Assembly: GCF_000156575.1 (NCBI RefSeq)
Contig: NZ_GG666044.1
Location: 192,203 to 256,202 of the forward strand
From: Anaerococcus lactolyticus ATCC 51172
GTDB taxonomy: Bacteria > Bacillota > Clostridia > Tissierellales > Peptoniphilaceae
DNA length: 64,000 bases
Direction of reading: 5' to 3'
Positions 54,895-61,856 of this stretch are shown here, in pieces. The translations under genes were made by a program, and so were the position numbers. The notes beneath the pieces were generated by a model, which was given only the letters and a program-made list of their open reading frames with translations, was not told where the DNA came from and made no database searches. Within the stretch, counting starts at the first letter, position 1. Each line of letters starts with the position of its first letter.

Positions 54895-55356
54895 TTACTT
54901 AATCCTAAAAAGCTCGTCCCCAAAATTAACAAGGCCAGACCTAAGAACATCCACCTTCTTAATAACTGGATTAGTAATAACAACAGGAGATTGGATATTC
55001 TTGCCACAAGACTTAATCTTATCAAGGTCAAACTCAAGTAGCAAATCACCAACCTTAACCTCATCGCCAACTTTTTTGTAAGTCTTAAAACCTTCTCCAT
55101 CCATATCCACAGTATCAATGCCAATATGGATTAAAACTTGAAGACCAGAAGGATTTTTTATAGCCATTCCATGCTTGCCATTAGCCACAATAGTAACCTT
55201 GCCAGAGCAAGGTGCGTAAACCTTAGAGTCCGAAGGAACCATCAAAACTCCAGCCCCAACTATAGACTTGGAAAAAATAGGGTCTACACACTCAGTAATA
55301 TCCAAAACCTCGCCCGTCATAGGTGCAAAAAACAATTTATCATCAAAATCAACCAT
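54895..55356 (-). CDS. crr: PTS EIIA-Glc-type protein
   Basis: The 153-aa soluble EIIA has the phospho-acceptor His in VLIHIGIDTVDMDG and an earlier conserved GKHGMAIKN. It takes phosphate from HPr and passes it to a sugar permease EIIB, and may regulate metabolism. No EIIBC gene is adjacent. It heads the crr-HAD-pfp leftward operon. Confidence 0.93.
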   Translation of the reverse strand: MVDFDDKLFFAPMTGEVLDITECVDPIFSKSIVGAGVLMVPSDSKVYAPCSGKVTIVANGKHGMAIKNPSGLQVLIHIGIDTVDMDGEGFKTYKKVGDEVKVGDLLLEFDLDKIKSCGKNIQSPVVITNPVIKKVDVLRSGLVNFGDELFRIK

Positions 55357-55598
55357 AAAATCCTCTTTCTAAGTCAAATATATAAAAGGGCAAAACCCTT
55401 ATTCTTAATATGTAAAGTCTAGGATTAAACTCCTAGTCATACTATACCACAAAACGGCAAAATAGTTTTATCCAAGATATTTTTTTATCACTCGCTTTAA
55501 CTTTTTTATCAATTCATTTCACCATATTTAATAATTAAAAATCAGTAATCAATAAATTCCCACAAAAAAATCCGGCCTTGTTGCCGGATTTTTATCTT
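55357..55598. terminator. Non-coding gap with terminator of the small YtxH-like gene
   Basis: AATCCGGC (from about 55569)/GCCGGATTTTT ending near 55592 is a strong hairpin with T-runs on both strands, ending the 65-aa gene on the minus strand. The rest of the gap holds the crr promoter region and a small CTAGGA/TCCTAG dyad near 55420-55437. Confidence 0.7.
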
Positions 55599-55796
55599 TT
55601 ATTTTAATTCTTCACCACTAAAGGCGTCAATCAAATCATCTTTTACTCTGTTTGCTTTTTCTTTGGCGTCTTTGACAGTTTCTTGGACTTCTTTTTTGTT
55701 TTTAACTACTAGATATGCACCAGCGCCTACCATGAAGGCTGCTTTAGCTAGTCTAGATATGATATTTGGTTTATTTTTATATTTATTATTAAACAT
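55599..55796 (-). CDS. YtxH-like small protein
   Basis: This 65-aa protein has one short hydrophobic segment (AAFMVGAGAYLVV) and an amphipathic Lys/Glu-rich C-terminus (KKEVQETVKDAKEKANRVKD), as in YtxH-type stress-linked membrane-surface proteins. AAAGAAAGAAGG lies ahead of the ATG. Own terminator; function unknown. Confidence 0.7.
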   Translation of the reverse strand: MFNNKYKNKPNIISRLAKAAFMVGAGAYLVVKNKKEVQETVKDAKEKANRVKDDLIDAFSGEELK

Positions 55797-55846
55797 TTTT
55801 CCTTCTTTCTTTCTCTAAAAGTGTCCAATAAATATATACCCAATTT

Positions 55847-57058
55847 TTAGTCTTCTCTAACAAGTGGCATTGACATACATCTTGGGCCACCTCTGCCTAC
55901 TGTTAGGTTTGAAGAATCAAGTTTTAAAACTTCGTAGCCTTCTTTTTCCAAAACATCGTTTGTAACATTGTTTCTATCATATACTACTACCTTGCCCGGT
56001 GCAATGGCGAGTGTGTTAGACCCATCTGTCCACTGTTCACGAAGAGCTGCGATTGGATCTCCACCACCACATGGGATGAGTTTAACGTGATCAAGGCCAA
56101 GGGCATCCTTGAGTAGGTCTTGGAGACTCTTGTCTAATTGCTCAGATATTACTTCCCCGTCTCTTGCAGTGAAACTATAGGCGTGGAAGGTGCTCATGAT
56201 GCCTGGATGATATGTAAAGGCATCGTGGTCGATTTGTGTAAATACAGTATCAAGGTGCATATAGGCTCTCTCAACCGGAATGTTTACAGCAAGTACTTGC
56301 TTAACTTCATTATCGTCAGCAAGAATTAGGTTTGTTGCAAGCTTTTTGATCGCATCAAGCTCAGTTCTTTGGCTAATACCAACCATAACAAGGTTTTTAT
56401 TGATATTTAAAATATCCCCACCTTCGATAGAATGGCCAGAAGTTCTTCCATAGAAGTCTCTAGTACCACCAAATTCCTTGTGATATTTGAAAATATAGTC
56501 AGCATAAATTGTTTCCCTACGTCTGGTCCTGGTGTGCATACAATTGATAGAAACGCCATTGGCTATAGAAGAGAATGGGTCTCTGGTGAAATATAGGTTT
56601 GGCATTGGATAGATGGCAGTGTAAGCCTCGTTACTAACAATCTTGTCAATATTTTTGAAGCCACCAATTTCCTTAAGGGTGATGCCTGACATAGTTTTTT
56701 CAACAAAGGCCTTAGTATCCTTGATAGACTTAAGAAAGGCTTCACTCTCCTTGTACAGGTTTTCGTTTTTAATATTCGCTTCCTCTAAGTATTGGTTCAA
56801 AAATTTCTCACGAAGACCTTCATTGCTATCTAGGGTCTCGGTCATGAGGTCTTCAAGGTAAACAACCTCTGCCCCATTATCCCTAAGGATTTTTGCAAAG
56901 GCATCATGCTCTGACTGAGCCTTGGCAAGGTCTGGAATGTCATCAAACAAAAGTTCTTCAAGCAAGAAAGGTGTAAGGTTTAAAAGTTCCTCGCCCGGCC
57001 TATGAAGCATAACTTTTTTTAGTGTCTTGATTTCATTGTTAACGTTTACTTTTCCCAT
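55847..57058 (-). CDS. arcA: Arginine deiminase
   Basis: The 403-aa enzyme hydrolyses arginine to citrulline and ammonia, first step of the ADI pathway. Catalytic motifs are present: FTRDPFSSI, GHSIEGGDIL, HLDTVFTQID and the nucleophile Cys in GGPRCMSMPLVRED. No arcB, arcC or arcD is adjacent, so the rest of the pathway must lie elsewhere or the enzyme acts alone. Its mRNA leader contains a terminator-like hairpin (57084-57126). Confidence 0.97.
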   Translation of the reverse strand: MGKVNVNNEIKTLKKVMLHRPGEELLNLTPFLLEELLFDDIPDLAKAQSEHDAFAKILRDNGAEVVYLEDLMTETLDSNEGLREKFLNQYLEEANIKNENLYKESEAFLKSIKDTKAFVEKTMSGITLKEIGGFKNIDKIVSNEAYTAIYPMPNLYFTRDPFSSIANGVSINCMHTRTRRRETIYADYIFKYHKEFGGTRDFYGRTSGHSIEGGDILNINKNLVMVGISQRTELDAIKKLATNLILADDNEVKQVLAVNIPVERAYMHLDTVFTQIDHDAFTYHPGIMSTFHAYSFTARDGEVISEQLDKSLQDLLKDALGLDHVKLIPCGGGDPIAALREQWTDGSNTLAIAPGKVVVYDRNNVTNDVLEKEGYEVLKLDSSNLTVGRGGPRCMSMPLVRED

Positions 57059-57083
57059 TTTAATCTCCTAAAGTAATTTTTTT

Positions 57084-57126
57084 AAAAAAAGGACCAGTGT
57101 TGGTATATCCACCAACAAAAGTCCTT
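57084..57126 (-). promoter_or_regulatory. Terminator-like hairpin in the arcA 5' leader
   Basis: On the arcA-sense strand AAGGAC-TTTT-GTTGGT pairs with ACCAAC-ACTG-GTCCTT (57121-57126/57089-57094 and 57111-57116/57099-57104), followed by seven U. It ends about 25 bases before the arcA start codon. Upstream CTGGTC and CTGGTT elements could form alternative pairs. The arrangement fits transcription attenuation, though no known riboswitch is recognised. Confidence 0.6.
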
Positions 57127-57393
57127 ATTATCAACCAGCCACCTGACCAGTATCTTTAGATTTCGTTTTCCTGATATAATTATAACACTAAGTCACAAAC
57201 ATTGCAACAAATATTATTAATAAAAGCAAAGTTTTACATAAAACACCTAACTTTCTCCCAAAATAATGGTAGCGAATTTTTCCTTAAAAATTTTACAAGC
57301 CCTAATATATGATTACAAAAAGAATTTTAACAAAATTATTTTCTTAATCCTCAATATTATGTTATAATATTGTATTATCAAGAAAGGATTTAT

Positions 57394-58062
57394 ATGGATT
57401 ATTTTTTTAGGACTACACCTGACGCCGGGTTCACTTTTAATATGCACTTGGTCCGTTTAGGTTTGGTATTATTTTTATTTATCGTTTATCAATTTAGACA
57501 GAAGGCTTGGCTATTAAAAACCTTGCTAGTATCTAGTATTTGCTTGCAAGGCGTTTTGTATTGGTGGTACACCCTTGACCATAATATTTTGATTATGGAA
57601 GGCCTTCCTCTTTACCATTGCAGGATAGCAGGTATATGCTTGCCCCTATCTTTCTTTTTGAAAAGAGAAAAGGCAAGAACATTTTTTGCCGACCTTGCCT
57701 TGGTGGGCACCCTCGTCGCCTTTGCAGTGCCAGACCCATCTAACTATGCTTGGCCACATGTAACTAACGCAACCTACATCCTAAACCACTACGTCCTCAT
57801 GGCGTGTGGTTTGCTAGTAACTGTAAATTATAAAAAATCTTTACCAGTTAAGGATATAGCCATTAATTGCTTTGTCATCAACCTTATAATTTTCATTGTG
57901 GATTTAACTTTAAATGCCAACTATGGCTACCTAACAAAGGTGCCAATAGAATTTTTCGCTGGCTTTCCAGCTATCATAGTATTCATAGCCATGACCCTGC
58001 TAATGATCCTATCCCTAAGCCTTGTAGAAAAATTAAAAACCAGGCTCGGGACAAAAAAGTAG
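57394..58062 (+). CDS. YwaF-like integral membrane protein (TIGR02206)
   Basis: The 222-aa protein has about six or seven membrane helices. It shows the family features: an early FNMHLVRLGLV helix, LPLYHCRIAGICLPL and FAVPDPSNYAWPHV, then LNHYVLMACGLLV. Function of this family is unknown. The start at 57394 follows AAAGG; an ATG-less upstream extension is not supported. Confidence 0.88.
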   Translation: MDYFFRTTPDAGFTFNMHLVRLGLVLFLFIVYQFRQKAWLLKTLLVSSICLQGVLYWWYTLDHNILIMEGLPLYHCRIAGICLPLSFFLKREKARTFFADLALVGTLVAFAVPDPSNYAWPHVTNATYILNHYVLMACGLLVTVNYKKSLPVKDIAINCFVINLIIFIVDLTLNANYGYLTKVPIEFFAGFPAIIVFIAMTLLMILSLSLVEKLKTRLGTKK

Positions 58063-58295
58063 GTCCTCCTATATATAACTAGCCGGCTAAAAAATATAGA
58101 AAGGAGAAAGAGGCTACTTTCTATTAGAAGATAATTTCACTTTAAAATCAAATAAAATTGCTCTAGCATCGGTCTAGAGCTTTTTTTATAGGAAAATTGA
58201 GATTAATAAAGGTCTGAGAAATTTTCTTCTACTTGCTCACTTTGATATTTGCTAGCGATAAAGAAAAGTCAGTAAGTTTTGCCTCAAAATGACAT
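58063..58295. terminator. Non-coding gap with ywaF terminator
   Basis: GCTCTAG/CTAGAGC followed by seven T lies at about 58160-58187 on the plus strand, ending the YwaF-like transcript. An AGCCGGCT palindrome lies at 58081-58088. No gene is visible before the YvrJ-like ORF. Confidence 0.65.
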
Positions 58296-58409
58296 ATGGA
58301 TATTGTAGAATTAATATCACAACTCGGTTTCCCTATCGTAATGAACCTTATCTTGATTGTTCAAATCAACGGTAAGCTTGATGAGATATTGAGGGAAATC
58401 AAAAAATAG
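58296..58409 (+). CDS. YvrJ-like 37-aa membrane protein
   Basis: The product starts MDIVELISQLGFPIVMNLIL and ends NGKLDEILREIKK. A G-F-P-I-V motif at the start of one membrane helix and a short KLDEI tail match the YvrJ family of small phage-associated proteins. No good ribosome-binding site is visible. It ends 7 bases before the amidase start and its last codons overlap that gene's AGGAGG, suggesting a joint transcript and a holin-like or accessory lysis role. Confidence 0.55.
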   Translation: MDIVELISQLGFPIVMNLILIVQINGKLDEILREIKK

Positions 58410-58416
58410 GAGGAAT

Positions 58417-59088
58417 ATGACACAAGAAAAAATGATTGATTTTGCCCTCTCCAAAGTGGGGAGGGTGGCCTATTCCATGGCCTACCCTCAAAGACTAGGA
58501 CCAGTCTTTTATGACTGCTCATCCTTCGTCTACTATTCGTTAATAGCTGGAGCCTACCTTCCAAAAGGCACAGCAATCGGCAACACCGAAAGTCTCTACA
58601 GACTAAAAGGCAAGGCCTTAATCGAAATATACACCTACGAAGAGGTAAGACGAGGAGACATCTTCATCAGAGGTATCCAAGGAAAGTCACAAGGAGCAGG
58701 AGGACACACAGGGATTTTCCTCGCCAAAGACAGGATTATCCATTGTTCCTACAAGGCAAACGGAGTAACCATCACCACCATGCAAAATGGACTAAGATCT
58801 GTCCTCGACCTAAAAAGGTCACCAAGGGAAAGATACTTTAGACCAGTCACAAAGCCACATCAAAGAGCCCAGCAAATCATAGATAAAATTGGTATGGCAA
58901 TCATAAAAGTTGCCACAAACGTACGAACAGCCCCAACCACTCAAGCCCCCATAGTAGCCTGCTACTACCCCGGTGAAAAAGTCTACTACGATAAATTAAT
59001 CGAAAACGAAAACCACACCTGGGCATCCTATATAGGAAGAGCAAGTGGGGAAAGAAGGTATGTGGCAATAGCAAAAGGAGCCAACTAG
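58417..59088 (+). CDS. Phage-type peptidoglycan amidohydrolase with SH3 domain
   Basis: The 223-aa protein carries a CHAP/NlpC-P60-like cysteine peptidase domain of the phage amidase_5 type: YDCSSFVYYSL with the nucleophile Cys near residue 31 and GAGGHTGIFLAKDRIIHCSY supplying His. A C-terminal SH3b wall-binding domain (about residues 155-220) begins ATNVRTAPTTQAPIV. There is no signal peptide, as usual for endolysins released by a holin. AGGAGG lies ahead of the ATG. Terminator GGAGCC/GGCTCC with T-run overlaps its stop (59077-59099). Confidence 0.88.
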   Translation: MTQEKMIDFALSKVGRVAYSMAYPQRLGPVFYDCSSFVYYSLIAGAYLPKGTAIGNTESLYRLKGKALIEIYTYEEVRRGDIFIRGIQGKSQGAGGHTGIFLAKDRIIHCSYKANGVTITTMQNGLRSVLDLKRSPRERYFRPVTKPHQRAQQIIDKIGMAIIKVATNVRTAPTTQAPIVACYYPGEKVYYDKLIENENHTWASYIGRASGERRYVAIAKGAN

Positions 59089-59180
59089 GCTCCTTTTTTT
59101 ATGTCCAAAAACAGAAAAATAACAAAGATTTTAAAATAAATCAGACAAACAAAAATAACTTAGCTATATATTGATAAATA

Positions 59181-59232
59181 AAAAATAAGCGGGATGTAAA
59201 TCTTATCTTAAGATTCCATTCCGCTTATTTTT
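59181..59232. terminator. Bidirectional terminator between amidase and larD
   Basis: AAAAATAAGCGG (59181-59192) pairs with CCGCTTATTTTT (59221-59232), with ATCTTA/TAAGAT inside. Confidence 0.85.
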
Positions 59233-59286
59233 TTATAAGTTACTCAACCTTTTAAGTTATAGGCTTATTTTATTTTATGCTTTTTC

Positions 59287-59994
59287 CTAAAATCCTAGAT
59301 AAAACCTAGCAAATAAGGCAGCTGCAATAGCTCCTACATATGGAGCAAGGCCAGGAATTGTTAGACCATATTGCCAGTCATTATCTGTTTTATTTTTGAT
59401 TGGTAGGAGGCTATAAGCAAGTCTTGGACCTAGGTCTCTGGCAGGATTCATAGCAAATCCTGTAGGACCACCCAAGGCCATACCTATTGCCCACACTAAC
59501 AAACCGACACCTATTGGCACAAAGTTTGGTTGATTTTTAACAAGACCTAATATTGATGATAAGAAAATAAAGGTTGCAAAAAACTCTACAAAGAAGTTTC
59601 TAGGAAGGTTTCTAAATATAGGGTTTGTTGAAAATATATTTCTTACCTTTACTGGGTCAACATCTAGGGATGAATCAAATTGATCTTTGTATAGAACATA
59701 GCAAATCAAGGCTCCGACACACGCTCCCAAACATTCAGCTATAACATATGGTACAAAGTAGGCCCAAGGTATAAGGCCAAGAATCGCTTGACAAAATGCC
59801 ATGGCTGGGTTAATACATACATCCCCAAATACTACCAAAACTATAGTAATACCAAAACCCCATGTTGTAATGGCGAACAAGTGGCCTGAGCCTTGGTATT
59901 TAGCCTTGTTAAGCACCTCATCACAGTGAACACCAACACCAAATATAATCATAAGTGCAGTTCCTAAGAACTCTGCTATTAATTTTGAAATCAT
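59287..59994 (-). CDS. larD: Aquaporin-family channel, probable lactic acid channel LarD
   Basis: The 235-aa MIP-family protein has six membrane helices and the two half-helix motifs CINPAMAF and AMNPARDLGPR. Wide Asp/Arg filter (NPARD) marks the aquaglyceroporin class. It is encoded 16 bases after larA in the same transcript. In Lactobacillus plantarum, larD (GlpF-type) sits in the lactate racemase operon and carries lactic acid, so this context favours LarD over a glycerol facilitator. Confidence 0.85.
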   Translation of the reverse strand: MISKLIAEFLGTALMIIFGVGVHCDEVLNKAKYQGSGHLFAITTWGFGITIVLVVFGDVCINPAMAFCQAILGLIPWAYFVPYVIAECLGACVGALICYVLYKDQFDSSLDVDPVKVRNIFSTNPIFRNLPRNFFVEFFATFIFLSSILGLVKNQPNFVPIGVGLLVWAIGMALGGPTGFAMNPARDLGPRLAYSLLPIKNKTDNDWQYGLTIPGLAPYVGAIAAALFARFYLGF

Positions 59995-60010
59995 ATACTC
60001 TCCTTAGCTC

Positions 60011-61288
60011 TTATTCTTCAACAACTACGCCCAAACCATCAGGAATAACAACTACCTTAGCATCTTTTCCCATTATGTCAAAAGCTAATTTTAAAGCGTC
60101 ATCCATAGTTCTAGCAAGTTGCATGTGCAAGTCAGTAACAAGTTTTTCATCTACTTGGTCAGATACCAATATTACATGATAGTGAGAAAGGATACGGGCA
60201 AAAATTTGAGAAGTCCATTGGTCTGGCACAGTCTCTAATCTTGGAGTGTTAATAGCCATATCTTCAAATTCTTTTGCTTCTTTTACATCAGCAATATTGT
60301 GATAGAAGCCTTCACCACCATGACCATCACCACAAGCACAACAGCTTATGATAACTCCACCTTCTTTAACAGTTGCTTCAGCAGCTGTCATGCCCTTTAC
60401 AGCTTGGTAAATATTTTGATCAAGTGGAGCTCCACCATTTGTAGTAATAGCTATATCGCAGTCAATCTTTTTAACACTAGCAAGTTCTCTTACAAAATCA
60501 CAACCAACCTTGTGAGCTTCTTCCATATCACCTGCAAAAGAACCGATAATTTCATGGTTGCCATTTAAAACAACATTAATAATGAAGGCAAGATTTGCTG
60601 TTCTTGCTGCATAAACCATATCTTCATGGATTAAATTATGATTTAGATTTCCAGTTCTTGAATGTTTATCATCTATAAATTCACCACTGTGGTTAGCCAT
60701 GATTGTTTTATAAGAAGCAACCCCTGGTAAAACTGACTTTCTACCACCAGAGAATCCTGCGAAAAAGTGAGCTTCAATAAAGCCTTCAGCAATTAACAAA
60801 TCACATTCTGCAGCGATTTTATTAATTATGCAAGCTCCACCACTTGGAAGGGTGCCGATTTCTTTCATTGAACTGTCATCTGTGGATACGTGCATTACAA
60901 TTTCTTCGTTGTCTACAATCTCTTGACCATATTTATTTATTAATTCTTCCCTAGTTGATGGACGGTGGAAACCTGTTGCCACTAGAATACGGATGCGAGC
61001 ATCAGGGTTAGCACTGCGAATCCTTCTTAGCAAAATAGGTGTAATAATTTTTGAAGGGACAGGACGAGTATGGTCTGAACTAATAATTACTATATCCTTT
61101 TTACCTACTACAAGTTCCTCAAGACTCTTTTGTCCGATTGGATTATCTAGAGAATCTTCAACCAAATCTTCTTGAGACTTACTAGCCACATAGTGAGTTT
61201 GTTTTCCTTCTAGTTTTCCTGCAAAGTTTTTATCTTCTAATACGACCTCCATACTTGTATGATCGTAAGGTACATTGATTTTAAACAT
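60011..61288 (-). CDS. larA: Nickel-dependent lactate racemase family protein LarA
   Basis: The 425-aa protein has LarA features: SSDHTRPVP (Asp/Arg, around residue 75), ATGFHRPST (His), and EAHFFAGFSGGRKSVLPGV with the His and the Lys that carries the nickel-pincer cofactor. It would interconvert D- and L-lactate or a related 2-hydroxy acid. The start at 61288 follows AGGAG by eight bases. The cofactor genes larB, larC and larE are not in the window. LarA homologs act on varied substrates. Confidence 0.92.
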   Translation of the reverse strand: MFKINVPYDHTSMEVVLEDKNFAGKLEGKQTHYVASKSQEDLVEDSLDNPIGQKSLEELVVGKKDIVIISSDHTRPVPSKIITPILLRRIRSANPDARIRILVATGFHRPSTREELINKYGQEIVDNEEIVMHVSTDDSSMKEIGTLPSGGACIINKIAAECDLLIAEGFIEAHFFAGFSGGRKSVLPGVASYKTIMANHSGEFIDDKHSRTGNLNHNLIHEDMVYAARTANLAFIINVVLNGNHEIIGSFAGDMEEAHKVGCDFVRELASVKKIDCDIAITTNGGAPLDQNIYQAVKGMTAAEATVKEGGVIISCCACGDGHGGEGFYHNIADVKEAKEFEDMAINTPRLETVPDQWTSQIFARILSHYHVILVSDQVDEKLVTDLHMQLARTMDDALKLAFDIMGKDAKVVVIPDGLGVVVEE

Positions 61289-61800
61289 TATAACATCTCC
61301 TATCATATTAATAATTATTCAACGGATAGATTATAACTTATTTTTTTACCAATATCAAGCTAATTTTTATTATTATTTGTAAGTAAAAGTGAATAAATTT
61401 CTAGACCCCTATGAATTTCAAAGTGTAAAACGTTTTTTGTAAATAAGGGATTTATGACTCATTCCATAATAAATATGTTTTATATCCATTTGATTATATA
61501 TACAAAATTGAGACTGTGCATTAATATACAAAAATCCATCGAAATTTAGATGCAATGATTCATAAACCAGCATCAATAAAAAATCTCCAAAAAAATATAT
61601 AGATTAAGAAATGACTATAATAAGAGTGAAAACGAAAAATATTTAGCTATAGCTTAAAAAATCACCGAGGAGAGTTTTAGGTAAAAATATTTTCCTAGCT
61701 TATGTTAGGTATAATTATAAATTTTGAGATTGATTTCTATCACCTACACAGCAGGTAGATTTTCCCCTTCCTTGATTTGCTCAACTTACTAAAGAGGACA
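61289..61800. other. Non-coding stretch upstream of larA
   Basis: About 510 AT-rich bases without a gene. It must contain the larA-larD promoter. I see no clear riboswitch, repeat or palindrome. Confidence 0.5.
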
Positions 61801-61833
61801 AAAAAACTCAAGGCATCACACCTTGAGTTTTTT
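61801..61833. terminator. Terminator of the surface-protein gene
   Basis: AAAAAACTCAAGG (61801-61813) pairs with CCTTGAGTTTTTT (61821-61833); T-runs on both strands. Confidence 0.9.
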
Positions 61834-61856
61834 CTTGGAAATATGATAGAGTTAAA

